A stretch of DNA of 64,000 bases from GCA-2861595 sp035525365. GTDB lineage: Bacteria > Actinomycetota > Acidimicrobiia > Acidimicrobiales > GCA-2861595. Positions 53,401 through 62,472 of this stretch are shown one piece after another (positions within the stretch are counted from its first letter, which is position 1; every line of letters begins with the position of its first letter). Made by a program: the position numbers and the translations under genes. The stretch lies in assembly GCA_035525365.1 (NCBI GenBank), contig DATLEK010000090.1:35194-99193 (forward strand), in the 5' to 3' direction. Below the pieces are notes generated by a model. That model had not been told where the DNA came from and searched no databases. It saw only the letters and a list, made by a program, of their open reading frames with translations.

Positions 53401-53864
53401 GTCATCACGGTTAGCTGGTTGGCGGCGTCGTAGCCGTAGGTGGTGGCCTTGTTCAGCTCGTCGGTGAGGCTGGCCAGGTTCTGGTCGGCGTCGTAGGTGC
53501 GCTTGACCTGGTGGCCGAGGGGATCGGTGGACACCAGGAGCTGGCCAAAGGCGTTGTAGGTGAACGTCGAGGTGTAGGTGGCCGGGTTTGCTCCTGTGGC
53601 GTTGCCCTTGGCGCTCACCGTCGAGGTGCGCCGCCCGATGCTGTCGTATCCATGGGTCGTCTTGTTGCCCAACGGATCGGTCTCGCTGGCCAGGTCCCCG
53701 TTGGCGTTGTAGGTCACGGCCCACACCTTGGCGTTGGGGTCGGTTATCGCGGTGACGTCTCCGGGGTGGCCGGCATCGCCATAGGTGTAGATGGTGCTCC
53801 GGATCTGCCCGGTGCTGGTGAGCAGCCGTGAGTTTTTGGTCATATTGCCGGCGGGATCGTACAA
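50448..53864 (-). CDS. RHS protein, C-terminal part: YD repeats, RCC1 repeats, RHS core, toxin tip
   Basis: 1,138 residues, the continuation of the 53840-56136 piece after a frameshift near 53905. In order: YD repeats of the TYGYDAANQLTxL type (1-490), an inserted block of about seven RCC1-like units (SHSLALKSDGTVWAWGANxxGQLG, about 500-860), and the RHS core (YLRARYYDPAMGTFLTRDP, then DPTGLY near 1000). After the core, a 130-residue tip (ANAFQHCYWNALMTMHMGAR, FGDRHE, RMDLANNRLGRKIG) resembles a polymorphic-toxin domain of the DUF6973 type. Bases after 50,870 are visibly A/T-richer than the body, suggesting an exchanged tip. Confidence 0.82.
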   Translation of the reverse strand: MYDPAGNMTKNSRLLTSTGQIRSTIYTYGDAGHPGDVTAITDPNAKVWAVTYNANGDLASETDPLGNKTTHGYDSIGRRTSTVSAKGNATGANPATYTSTFTYNAFGQLLVSTDPLGHQVKRTYDADQNLASLTDELNKATTYGYDAANQLTVMTRADNTTLQNSYDLAGNLATQKDGKSNLTTYTYDPLNRVSSVKDPLNRTTTYNHDRADNLTSVVDALNQTTTLSYDAANQLTSKLYSDPATLDVTSLGYDANGQRTSMVDGTGTSIFEWDSLNRLTRSSNGAGVTVRYGYDLKGQTTSLTYPNSQVVTRTYDGAGRMATVKDWLNHTTIFSYDANDSLDNQTYPNGTQAAMGYDAADQLLSIADTKAATTLASFSYGRDNAGQLASASSTGMAQPAESYGYTSLNQLASVNSTSYSYDAADNLTRLTSGATLGHDDANQATSHTQAGVVSSLSYDAKGNRTLASGPAPPARYRYDQANRLTEVATFTGLVAAGESHSLALGSDGVVRAWGANTLGQLGNGLIGVPATTPAPVVNLSGASAVGAGVDHSLALKSNGTVWAWGDNSNGQIGSGAVPNPATSPVQVPGLTEVTSVAGGGFHSLALKSDGSVTAWGSNITGQLGNSTTSVVPSGPVQATGLSGVSAVAAGRDHSLGLKSDGTVWAWGFNGSGQLGNNSTTSSSVPLQVTGLSGVTAIAGGGDHSLALKSDGTVWAWGANDSGQLGTASTIDSLVPVQVSGLAGAVAVAAGSTHSLAARADGTGWAWGANGSGQLGNASTTTSLVPVQASGLGSAVAVAAGSTHSLALRSDATVRAWGANTFGQLGNGSTANSSVPVSVTSLSNVQPVAKATYAYNGDGLRISKSVARLTTAFAWDLSGGLPMMLKENSTYYVYGPGGTPLERIDSSGAVTYHHQDQLGSTSLLTDAAGAVVATASYDAYGKTTSSTGSARTPLGYAGQYTDAETGFQYLRARYYDPAMGTFLTRDPIEAVTQEAYGYVGGDPLNATDPTGLYAMTNSERRFCRESTKNAARCLVAFRLSRLAIRDTTARYGHKNDDTSANAFQHCYWNALMTMHMGARAAKGFGDRHEQRPRGRKESGETYDARKRMDLANNRLGRKIGGCSESATACYENPNLVVLK

Positions 53865-56136
53865 GAGCGTTGTCGTCGTCGCCTTGGCATCGGTGACGGT
53901 GAGGGCTGGTTGAGGGCGTTGTAGATGGCGGTGGTCGTGCGGCCCAGGGGGTCGGTTGTCCGAACCGGGTTGCCAAAGCCATCGTGGTAGGTGGTGGTGG
54001 TCCGTGCATTGGGGTCGGTGGCCGAGCTCATTTCGGCTGTTGCCGGGTCGTAGACGAAGTTCCAGGTGGCGGCCTGGGCCGTTCCATAGCCTGTGGTCTT
54101 TGAGACCAGCTGGCCATATGCGTAGGTGTCAACGGTGACATTGCCCCGAGGGTCGGTCACCTTGGTGGCTCCGGCGATGGTCGTGTAGTCGAAGTACGTG
54201 GTGCGGCCCAGGGGGTCGGACTGCCAGTCGACGCGTCCCGAGCCGTCGTAGTGATTGGTGACCAGCCCCGCCTGGCGAGGGCTGCGCATGGTGAGCATCC
54301 GGTGGGCGCCGTCATAGGTGAAGTGCCAGTTTCCGGCGGCAACATCGGTGATGTCGCTCAGGTTCCCTGCACCGTCGTAGCTGAAGGCCACGCTACGGGC
54401 CGGGCTGGCGGGAACGCTCACGCCGGTGATCCGAGCGCCGGTGTAGGCGAAGTTGAGGGTCCGCCCGGCCGGTTCGGTGACGCTGGACAACTGATTGGAG
54501 GCGTTGTAGGCGAGGCTGGTGACGTAGCCGTTGAGATCCTGCTGGGAGACGAGCTGGCCAACCGGGTTGAACTTGTAGACCTCTCGGGCACCGCGCGTGA
54601 AGGTGAACGAGGCATCAGCGTTCTTCACCAGCGTGGCGATGACTCGTGGCGGAGCGACGTAGCTCGTAGCCGATTCCGCGAACTGCACCTCACTGCCGTT
54701 CTCCTGGCGCACAGTGACGGTGGAGGCCACGACGGTGAGCGACATGGCGTAGTTGAACTGCCAGCCATAGCCGAGGGGGCCGTCGGTACCAGCGCTGAGG
54801 GAGTTGTAGGTGTGGCTCAAGGAGATGGGCAGGCCGCGGCCAGGTGTCGCAAGGTGATCAAAGGTGTGCCAGAAGTTGCCCGTAGAGGTGGTGATGGGAT
54901 AGTCGGTGGCGTCGTCGGTGACGCACGGCTCGCAGGGGTTCTCACCGCCGAGGACCTCCTTGGCCCCGATGGCGCCGCCGATGGGCCCGCCCACGGCGAT
55001 GGCCTCGACCCGGCGGACCCGGTGGTTGTCCTGATCGGCGATGGCCACGTTGCCGGCACCGTCGATGGCCACGTCGTCGGGGTAGCGGAACGACGCGGCA
55101 GTGGCGGGCCCGCCGTCGCCGCTGAAGCCGAAGTTGCCGTTGCCCGCCACGGTGGTGATGGTCCCGGCGGTGTCGACCTTTCGCACCCGCTGGTTGCGGG
55201 TGTCGGCGATGAACAGGTTGCCGGCACGATCGATAGCGATCCCGTTGGGCGACCAGACCGAAGCGGAGGTGGCGGGGCCGCCGTCGCCGCCGAAGCCGGC
55301 TGTCCCGTTGCCGGCGACGGTGGTGATGACGCCGTTGGTGGCGACCTTGCGGACCCGACCATTGTTGAAGTCGGCGATGTAGAGGTTCCCTGGGTAATCG
55401 AGCTCGATGCCGGCGGGGCTGAACAGCTGGGCGGATGTGGCCGCTCCGCCATCGCCGGCGAATCCGGCGATGCCATTTCCGGCCACCGTCGTGATGATTC
55501 CGTTGGCCGCCAGCTTGCGTATCCGGTGACCGCCGTACTCGCTGACGAAGAGGTTGCCGGCCCTGTCGATCTCGACGCCGGTGGGCCCGCTGAGCTGGGC
55601 GGAGGTTGCTGGGCCGCCGTCCCCGCTGGAGCCGGCCACGCCGGTGCCCGCGAGAGTGGTGATGATGCCGTTGGCCGCCACCTTGCGCACCCGGTTGTTG
55701 CCGTTGTCGGCGATGTAGAGGTTGCCGGCGCCGTCGAGAACGATGCCGCCGGGCAGGTTCAGCCGGGCCGACACGGCCTGTCCACCGTCGCCGGCGAAAC
55801 CGGCGATGCCGTTGCCGGCGACCGTTGAGATCACCCCGTTCTTGCGGACCCGGTGGTTGTTGTGGTCCCCGATGAGCAGGTTGTTGGCGCTGTCGTAGGC
55901 CACGCTCGGAGGCCCATTGAGGGAGGCGGAAGTGGCGCTGCCCCGTCGCCACCGGATCCGGCTAAGCCGTTGCCGGCCACAGTGGTGATCGTTCCCGTGG
56001 CGGCGAGCGCCGGCGAGACGAACAGGTCGAGTCCCGGTACCAACGGCACTCCCGCCGCCCCAAACGTCGCCACCAGTGCTCCGGCCGTCCAGCGGCGGAG
56101 CGCGCGTGTATGTCTGCCCACCCGGTTCTTGTCCAT
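53840..56136 (-). CDS. RHS protein, N-terminal part: signal peptide, NHL propeller, YD repeats
   Basis: The full gene spans 50448-56136 (about 1,895 residues) but is read here in three frames. It starts with ATG at 56136 (MDKNRVGRHTRALRRW) and a signal peptide ending near ALAATG. A frameshift at about 55930-55948 (one base missing near GACGGGGCAGC) moves to the frame starting near 55903. Next come about six NHL repeats (AGNLYIADNGNNRVRKVAAN, GDGGPATSAQL), a linker with two Cys, then YD repeats up to about 53905, where a second single-base loss in the CAGCCCTCACC tract ends this frame at 53840. Both shifts sit in short G/C runs, so sequencing error is possible. Confidence 0.8.
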
Positions 56137-56346
56137 CTTTGCTCCCCCGTCCGACCCTCAGGCCCTGATGTCACCCATGCCGGATCCGTGCGTCTGGTGG
56201 GGGTGGCGCTTGCGCGCTATCCGCAAGGTACACCTGTATCGGTGCTGGTACAAATATGCTCGATTCTCTTTTTCTCGCGCAAGTAGTTCTGCGACGGACT
56301 CTTACCGACCATGTGGCAGACGTGTCCGTAGCCTCGATGCTGCAAC

Positions 56347-57534
56347 TCAACCGCAGGTGGTGAGCGTCGACCCTGACGCCTTGGCGCCGGCGCCCCGTGC
56401 GTCGGCCCAGTCCCGCAGGGCCTCGGTCAGCTCGGCGGTGTCCCTGGGAGTGTCCATGACGAAGGTCATGCGAACGCAGGTCCGCCGGCCATCGCGCCAG
56501 GCCACGTAGCTGTCGCCGCCCCACCCCCTGGCTGCGGTGCGGGCGACATCGCCGTCCAGCTCGGCGCGGAGCATGAGGATGAGGAACAGCTCGCCGATCT
56601 CGCCCTCGTCGATGGCGGCACGGTCGGCTCTGGGGAGGGGTACCGACCGGGGGGCGTCGTTGCGGAGGTACCGGCGGGGATCGAGCACCTGCTCCGAGCT
56701 GGCCGGCGGGTCGGCGAAGGCGGCGTCGAGCCGGGCCTGCCCGCCGGCCCGCACGATGCTCCTGACCAGATCCGGGCCGTAGGCGTAGGGAAAGCCGAAG
56801 GCCAGCTGGATGACCTCGGGCACGTCGTCGGACACGCCCTCACCCACCTTCTCCTCGGCCCGCTCGGCGTCCCGGCGGTCCTGCCGGGACATCGACGAGC
56901 GGTAGCGGTCCTCGATGCGTAGTGCGCTCCCCTCGGCCAGTGCCTCGAAGCCGATGGTCGCCTCGTCGCCGAGATCTTCACGGTTCAGGTCGAAGTGCTG
57001 GTCCTCCAAAGCATGGGTGAGCTCGTGGACGAGCACCGAGCGCACGAAGGGTGTGGGCGACGTGCCCCGCACCACCAGCTCCTTGGTCTCGGGGTCGTAG
57101 AAGCCGAGGATGGCCTCCTCGGAGAAGCTGGTGACGACGGCCTCGAGGTCGACTTCCTCCTCCAGGAGACCCATGGCGATGAGCACGGCCTGGGCGTCGC
57201 GCAGCTCCTCCCGGTCCTCCTCGTCGATCTCGGTGACACGGGCGCGGAACTGGGCCTCGCCCACCAGGTCCACGTCGACGGGCGTCTTGAAGGCCAGACC
57301 ACGTTCCCTCGCCACGAACGCCTCCAGCTCGGGGAGCACAGCCTCTATGGATCCGGGGACGGGAACGACAGTGGTGGTCGAAGCCGGGGCCGCGGTGGTC
57401 GTCGTCGAAGGGACTGATTTCGTCGGTGCGGGTGTCGCCGCCTGGTTTTCTTCGTGGACGACGACGCCGGCGGTGGCCGCGGCCAGGACGCCCAGTATGG
57501 CGAAGAGAACCAAGGGGACAGCCCGCCGTCGCAC
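56347..57534 (-). CDS. Membrane-anchored zinc metalloprotease-like protein
   Basis: 395 residues. One N-terminal membrane segment (about 5-25), a Thr/Ala/Pro linker, then a catalytic region with HELTH at residues 170-174 (VLVHELTHALEDQHF), the HExxH signature of gluzincin-type enzymes, and a downstream GFEALAEGSA that could supply the third ligand Glu. I chose the GTG at 57534, with G-rich sequence just upstream; the ATG at 57612 would cut into crtI. It acts outside the cytoplasmic membrane; substrate unknown. Confidence 0.85.
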   Translation of the reverse strand: MRRRAVPLVLFAILGVLAAATAGVVVHEENQAATPAPTKSVPSTTTTAAPASTTTVVPVPGSIEAVLPELEAFVARERGLAFKTPVDVDLVGEAQFRARVTEIDEEDREELRDAQAVLIAMGLLEEEVDLEAVVTSFSEEAILGFYDPETKELVVRGTSPTPFVRSVLVHELTHALEDQHFDLNREDLGDEATIGFEALAEGSALRIEDRYRSSMSRQDRRDAERAEEKVGEGVSDDVPEVIQLAFGFPYAYGPDLVRSIVRAGGQARLDAAFADPPASSEQVLDPRRYLRNDAPRSVPLPRADRAAIDEGEIGELFLILMLRAELDGDVARTAARGWGGDSYVAWRDGRRTCVRMTFVMDTPRDTAELTEALRDWADARGAGAKASGSTLTTCG

Positions 57535-57598
57535 GCCCCCACCTTGCCCGACATCGGCACATTTTGCGAAAACCGGGCGCCAGCGGTGACCATGGGGC

Positions 57599-59080
57599 AT
57601 GCGCGTCGCCATCGTCGGAGCCGGTCTGGGCGGTTTGTCGGCCGCCTGCCATCTGGCCGGCCGGGGCCACGAGGTGGTGGTCCTGGAGCGGGACAGCGTC
57701 CCCGGAGGACGGGCCGGACTGCTGGAGGTGGACGGCTACAGCTTCGACACCGGTCCGTCGGTGCTCACCATGTGCGGCTTGCTGAGCGAGGTCTTCGCCG
57801 CCGCCGGCGCCGACATGTCCGACTACCTGTCCCTGTCGCCGGTGGACCCCATGTACCGGGCCTGCTTCGCCGACGGCACCGAGATCCTGGTGCGCCACGG
57901 CCGGGAGGCCATGACCGGGGAGATCCGCTCGAAATGCGGCGCCACCGAAGCCGAGGCCTTCGGGCGCTTCTGCGCCTGGCTCACCGATCTCTACGGCCTC
58001 GAGCGGCCCCACTTCATCGACCGCAACTTCGACTCGCCGCTCGACCTGGCCTGGCCGATGGGACCGGTCATCAAGCTCGTTCGGATGGGCGGGTTCCGCA
58101 AGCTCAACAACGTGGTGGAGTCGTACTTCAAGGACGAGCGGCTCGTGCGGCTGTTCTCCTTCCAGTCGCTGTACGCCGGCCTGTCGCCCTACGAGGCCCT
58201 CGCCGTGTACTGCGTGATCACCTACATGGACACTGTCGAGGGGGTTTTCTTCCCCAAGGGCGGCATGCACGCCGTGCCCCGTGCCCTGGAGGCGGCGGCG
58301 ACCAAGGCGGGAGCCACCTTCCGGTACGGCGCCACCGTGGAGCGGGTGATGCGCCGCTCCGGCACCAGCGGGCCGGTCACCGGGGTGCGCCTCGACACCG
58401 GCGAGGTGGTGACCTCCGACGCGGTGGTGCTGAACCCCGACCTGCCCGTCGCCTACCGCACGCTGCTCCCCGAGGTACCCATGCCGCTGGTGGCCCGCAA
58501 GGGCAGCTACTCGCCGTCGTGCGCGGTGTGGCTGGCCGGCGTGAAGGGCCCGCTGCCGCCTGAGGCGGCCCACCACAACATCCACTTCGGGGCGGCGTGG
58601 AAGGGCGCTTTCGACTCGCTGATGAAGGACGGCACCCGCATGCCCGATCCGTCCATCCTCGTCACCAGTCCCACGTTCTCCGATCCCTCGTTGGCGCCCG
58701 ACGGCCGGTCGTCGCTGTACGTGCTCGAGCCCGTCCCCAACCTCGACGGTCGCATCGACTGGACCTACGAGCGCGACCGCCTGAAGGAGGACCTTGTCGG
58801 CCGGGTGGGCGCCCTCGGCTATCCGGTCGACGTGGAGGTGGAGCGCTTCGTCGACCCCATGGACTGGGAGCGACAGGGCATGGAGCGGGGCACGCCGTTC
58901 GCCCTCAGCCACCGCTTCTTCCACACCGGGCCGTTCCGGCCGAACAACGTCTCCCGCAAGGTGCCCGGCCTGGTCTTCGTGGGCTCCGGCACGGTCCCGG
59001 GTGTGGGGGTGCCGATGGTGCTGCTGTCCGGTCGCCTGGCCGCCGACCGGGTGGAGGGCAGGCCGGCGGGGTCGAGGTGA
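57599..59080 (+). CDS. crtI: Phytoene desaturase CrtI
   Basis: Flavoprotein that introduces double bases of conjugation into phytoene, yielding lycopene-type products. 493 residues. FAD-binding GAGLGGLSAACHLAGRGHEV is at residues 7-26 and the GGRAG signature near 36. The C-terminal CrtI signature (GLVFVGSGTVPGVGVPMVLL) is present. First gene of crtI-crtB-glycosyltransferase; its stop overlaps crtB as GTGA. Confidence 0.95.
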   Translation: MRVAIVGAGLGGLSAACHLAGRGHEVVVLERDSVPGGRAGLLEVDGYSFDTGPSVLTMCGLLSEVFAAAGADMSDYLSLSPVDPMYRACFADGTEILVRHGREAMTGEIRSKCGATEAEAFGRFCAWLTDLYGLERPHFIDRNFDSPLDLAWPMGPVIKLVRMGGFRKLNNVVESYFKDERLVRLFSFQSLYAGLSPYEALAVYCVITYMDTVEGVFFPKGGMHAVPRALEAAATKAGATFRYGATVERVMRRSGTSGPVTGVRLDTGEVVTSDAVVLNPDLPVAYRTLLPEVPMPLVARKGSYSPSCAVWLAGVKGPLPPEAAHHNIHFGAAWKGAFDSLMKDGTRMPDPSILVTSPTFSDPSLAPDGRSSLYVLEPVPNLDGRIDWTYERDRLKEDLVGRVGALGYPVDVEVERFVDPMDWERQGMERGTPFALSHRFFHTGPFRPNNVSRKVPGLVFVGSGTVPGVGVPMVLLSGRLAADRVEGRPAGSR

Positions 59081-59943
59081 CAATCAGCCTGGAGGCGTCC
59101 TACGAACGCTGCCGCCATCTCAACAAGCGCTACGGCACCACGTACTACTGGTCGACATTCCTGCTGCCCCGGATCAAGCGCCATCACGTGCACGCCCTCT
59201 ACGGGCTGTGCCGCTACGCCGACGACATCGTCGACGACCTGGGCCCGGTCCCGGTGCCGGAACGGGCGGCGGCGCTGAAGGCCTTCGGTGACCGCTTCTT
59301 CGTCGACCACGCCGCCGGCCGCTCGGACGACCCGGTGTTGAAGGCCGTGGTGCACACCGTGCGGGCCTTCGACATCGACGCCGACTGCGTGCGCCGCTTC
59401 CTCGACTCGATGACCATGGACCTGTCGGTGGAGACCTACGAGACCTTCGACGACCTCCTCGGCTACATGGACGGCTCCGCCGCGGTCATCGGCGAGATGA
59501 TGCTGCCCATCCTGGAGCCCACCTCGCCTGACGCTTTTCCGGCGGCCCGGGACCTGGGTATCGCCTTCCAGCTCAGCAACTTCCTGCGCGATGTCAACGA
59601 GGACCTCGACCGGGGCCGGGTGTACATCCCCCAGGAGGACATACGGAAGTTCGGCGCCCAGCCGGCGCTGGACGAGCGGCGGGTCACCCCCGAGTGGGTG
59701 GAACTGATGCGCTTCGAGATCGACCGCAACCGGGCCTTCTACGCGTCAGCCGACCGCGGCATCGCCTTCCTCCCCCCTGCCGCGGCCCGTTGCATAGTCG
59801 GCGCCCGCGCCCTCTACTCCGGCATCCTCGACCGCATAGAAGCTGCCGACTACGACGTCTTCTCCTCCCGGGTGCGGGTGCCCTCATGGCAGAAGGTGGC
59901 CGTCGCCGGCCGCCTCCTCCGCCCCCGCCCCCCGGGCGGGTGA
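59077..59943 (+). CDS. crtB: Phytoene synthase CrtB
   Basis: Condenses two geranylgeranyl diphosphates to phytoene. 288 residues with the first Asp-rich motif (YADDIVDDL, about residues 46-54), the second (RDVNEDLDRGRVYIP, about 170-184) and the usual ALYGLCRYADD and QLSNFLRDV segments. The frame extends back inside crtI; the GTG at 59077 overlaps the crtI stop. GTG start and stop overlaps show coupling to its neighbours. Confidence 0.95.
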   Translation: MTISLEASYERCRHLNKRYGTTYYWSTFLLPRIKRHHVHALYGLCRYADDIVDDLGPVPVPERAAALKAFGDRFFVDHAAGRSDDPVLKAVVHTVRAFDIDADCVRRFLDSMTMDLSVETYETFDDLLGYMDGSAAVIGEMMLPILEPTSPDAFPAARDLGIAFQLSNFLRDVNEDLDRGRVYIPQEDIRKFGAQPALDERRVTPEWVELMRFEIDRNRAFYASADRGIAFLPPAAARCIVGARALYSGILDRIEAADYDVFSSRVRVPSWQKVAVAGRLLRPRPPGG

Positions 59944-61043
59944 GCGTCGCCCGCCTCGCTCTCGAGGCCCTCCGCTGGGGGGCGGGTACCTGGCTGCTCT
60001 GGCGGATCGCAACCTGCGCCGAGGGCGCCGGCCGGGCCGGCGGCGGCACTGTGGTCATCCCCGCTCGGGACGAGGAGGAGAACCTGCCCCGCCTGCTGAA
60101 GTCGCTGGCTGACCTAAATCCGCGGCCGGCCGGGGTGATCGTGGTGGACGACGGGTCGCGGGACGCCACCGCCGAGGTCGCACGGTCGGTTGGCGCCACC
60201 GTGGTGGCCGCCGGTCCGCTGCCGGCGGGATGGACGGGCAAGTCATGGGCCTGCGCGAAGGGCGCCGAGGCGGCCGGCGGCCCTCGCGCCGGCACGCTCG
60301 TCTTCCTCGACGCCGACACGTTCCTCGCTCCCGGCGGGCTGTCCCGCATCCTCGCCGAACACGACCGGCGGGGCGGGCTCGTGTCGGTGCAGCCGTTCCA
60401 CGCCACCGAACGCCCGTACGAGGCGTTGTCGGCCTTCTTCAACCTCGTCTCCATGATGGGCGTGGGCGCGTTCACGCCTCGCCGCCACGCTCGACCCACG
60501 GGTGCCTTCGGCCCCTGCCTCGTCTGCTCGACAGCGGACTACGCCACCGCCGGCGGCCATGCCCACCCTGACGTACGGCGCCGGGTGGTGGAGGACGTGG
60601 CCCTCGCCCAACGGTTCGCCGGCGTTGGACTACCCGTGTCCGTGCTGGCCGGCCGGGGCACGATCGCCTTCCGCATGTACCCCGGAGGGATTCGCCAGCT
60701 GGTGGAGGGATGGACCAAGAACTTCGCCACCGGCGCCACCTCCACCCGCCCGCTCACGTTCGTGTTGATCTCGCTCTGGCTCTCCGGCTGCATATCGGCG
60801 GCCTGGTCACTGCCGGCGCCGGCGGCCGCCGCCGTGTACCTGGCCTACGCCGGCCAGCTGGCGTGGATGCTGAGGCGCATCGGACGCTTCGGCTGGTGGC
60901 CCGCCCTGCTCTACCCCATCCCGCTGGCCTTCTTTCTCGTCTTGTTCGCCCGCTCACTCGTGCTCACCCACCTCCGCGGCGAGGTCCGCTGGCGTGGCCG
61001 CACCATCTCCACCCGCTCCTCCCGCCCGACACGAACTGGCTGA
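59940..61043 (+). CDS. Family 2 glycosyltransferase of the carotenoid cluster (CrtQ-like)
   Basis: 367 residues. GT-A fold with TVVIPARDEEENLPRLLKSL, GVIVVDDGSRD (DDGS), the metal-binding DXD-like FLDADTF, and VVEDVALAQRF. Two or three membrane helices close the protein (about 280-350). It resembles CrtQ of staphyloxanthin synthesis, which glycosylates a carotenoid carboxylate. GTG at 59940 overlaps the crtB stop as GTGA. A carotenoid acceptor is inferred from position; the exact sugar and position are unknown. Confidence 0.85.
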   Translation: MSVARLALEALRWGAGTWLLWRIATCAEGAGRAGGGTVVIPARDEEENLPRLLKSLADLNPRPAGVIVVDDGSRDATAEVARSVGATVVAAGPLPAGWTGKSWACAKGAEAAGGPRAGTLVFLDADTFLAPGGLSRILAEHDRRGGLVSVQPFHATERPYEALSAFFNLVSMMGVGAFTPRRHARPTGAFGPCLVCSTADYATAGGHAHPDVRRRVVEDVALAQRFAGVGLPVSVLAGRGTIAFRMYPGGIRQLVEGWTKNFATGATSTRPLTFVLISLWLSGCISAAWSLPAPAAAAVYLAYAGQLAWMLRRIGRFGWWPALLYPIPLAFFLVLFARSLVLTHLRGEVRWRGRTISTRSSRPTRTG

Positions 61044-61100
61044 CCGAGGGGCGCGCCAGGGCGCCGCCCGCCACACCCGGTTCGACCTCCACCACCGGTT

Positions 61101-61619
61101 TCAGCAGTTGGACACTCCCTTGCGTTCCAGGCGCTCCAGGACCCGCTGCAGCCGGAGGCGGTTGTAGCGCTGGGCGGCGATGCACGGGCCGTTGATGGCG
61201 GCGGCGTAAGCGGTCATCACCACCGCCAGCCAGCGTGGGTTCCAGCGCCAGAACAGGGGAGCGGGCAGCAGGGCCAACCAGTGGCCGATCTCGGCCCGGC
61301 GGGTCTCGATCACGTGGCGCCGGAGGTGCTCGGCGCTCCTGGGCCCGAGCTGAGCCTTGTCGAACCCGCCGGCGAAGACGGCACCCGCCTCGGGAAGGGA
61401 CCCCTTCCAGTGCCGGATGCGAAGTCGGTCGGTGTAGAAGGCGCCGCCGCCTTCCCAGCGCCGGGGGCGGGTCGCCCACGTGTCGTGGTCGAGCCGGGCG
61501 ACGGAGATTCGGTGCACGCCATAGCCGGCAGCCGACTGGATGCCGGCCCAAGCGGCGGCGTCGACGGCGATCATGACCAGGGACCGGGCCAGCCACGTCA
61601 GGAGCCGGCGGCTCGCCAA
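61101..61619 (-). CDS. CrtO-like (glycosyl carotenoid) acyltransferase
   Basis: About 172 residues from a TTG at 61619 (ATG at 61574 would remove part of the first helix). Two membrane segments flank IRHWKGSLPEAGAVFAGGFD, GGFDKAQLGPRSAEHL, and ETRRAEIGHWLA. The C-terminus (NGPCIAAQRYNRLRLQRVL) is close to staphylococcal CrtO, which acylates a glycosyl-diaponeurosporenoate. No other typical acyltransferase motif is seen. It is last in crtYc-crtYd-crtZ on the minus strand, converging with the glycosyltransferase. Confidence 0.78.
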   Translation of the reverse strand: MASRRLLTWLARSLVMIAVDAAAWAGIQSAAGYGVHRISVARLDHDTWATRPRRWEGGGAFYTDRLRIRHWKGSLPEAGAVFAGGFDKAQLGPRSAEHLRRHVIETRRAEIGHWLALLPAPLFWRWNPRWLAVVMTAYAAAINGPCIAAQRYNRLRLQRVLERLERKGVSNC

Positions 61620-61624
61620 GTTCG

Positions 61625-62125
61625 TCAGGCGGAGGAGGCGGGGACGGGGTGCCGGCGGCCGGCGGGAACGAACGGGTCCCTCGAAGAGGCAGCCGCCTTC
61701 TCCCGTAGCTCCCGGGGCACCACCGGCATGAGCATCCCGTAGGGCTCGCCGCCGTAGAGGTGGTGGATGCGGTGGCTGGACTTGAGCCACTCCAGCAGGC
61801 GGTTGCGGCCGATGCTCACAGCCAGACGCCGGTGGATGTAGATCTCGTGCACGAACAGGTAGGACACGCCGTAGAGGGTGACGCCGGTCCCCACCAGCAC
61901 CAGCGGCCGTAGCGAGGGCAGGAAAGTGCCGGCCGCGAAGGCCATGATGGCCACCGAGGAGAACATCATCGGGTAGAGGTCGTTCAGCTCGAACCCGCCG
62001 TCGTTGGGCTGGTGGTGGCTCTTGTGCAGGCCGATCCCGAAGCCGTGCATGACGAAGCGGTGGGTGAGGTAGCTCACCGCCTCCATGCTCACCAGCGATA
62101 CCAGGACGATCAGCAGCGAAGCCAT
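61625..62125 (-). CDS. crtZ: Beta-carotene hydroxylase CrtZ-like
   Basis: 166 residues, di-iron membrane hydroxylase of the fatty-acid-hydroxylase type. Histidine motifs HRFVMHG, HKSHHQP and SSHRIHHLYGG match CrtZ, with HEIYIHRR between them. Three or four membrane segments. Adds hydroxyl groups to beta-ring carbons 3 and 3', giving zeaxanthin-type products. It starts at ATG 62125, 11 bp after crtYd, and ends five bases before the acyltransferase start. Confidence 0.9.
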   Translation of the reverse strand: MASLLIVLVSLVSMEAVSYLTHRFVMHGFGIGLHKSHHQPNDGGFELNDLYPMMFSSVAIMAFAAGTFLPSLRPLVLVGTGVTLYGVSYLFVHEIYIHRRLAVSIGRNRLLEWLKSSHRIHHLYGGEPYGMLMPVVPRELREKAAASSRDPFVPAGRRHPVPASSA

Positions 62126-62136
62126 CGAGGCCGATT

Positions 62137-62472
62137 CTACCCCTCGACCTGCGCCTGATCACCCCCGGCCCTCTGACCGGCCCGCTCCCACAACAGGATG
62201 GCCAGGGTCAGCATGGCCCAGGCGTAGACGAACTCCTCGGTCGGGATGTCGAGCGGGAACCGCCAACCACTCAGCACCTCGGGGTTGTATATGACGATGG
62301 GGTCCGACAGCTTCGTCATCCAGCCGTCCACCGGGATCTGGAAGACGAAGATGATGCCCATGGCGATCCAGTAGGCGGGCAGGCGGAACACCCCGGTTCG
62401 CAGCCACCGCAGCTCCAGCACGACCACCACGACAGCGGCCAGAACCGAGAACCCCGGGTATGCGGGGATCAT
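62137..62472 (-). CDS. crtYd: Lycopene cyclase subunit CrtYd-like
   Basis: 111 residues, small membrane protein of the heterodimeric lycopene cyclase. The family stretch is visible in VFQIPVDGWMTK and FPLDIPTEEFVYAWAM, where PxE(E/D) residues act in catalysis. The ATG at 62472 overlaps crtYc as ATGA; the frame extends upstream to 62631 but only as shadow of crtYc. Confidence 0.9.
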   Translation of the reverse strand: MIPAYPGFSVLAAVVVVVLELRWLRTGVFRLPAYWIAMGIIFVFQIPVDGWMTKLSDPIVIYNPEVLSGWRFPLDIPTEEFVYAWAMLTLAILLWERAGQRAGGDQAQVEG

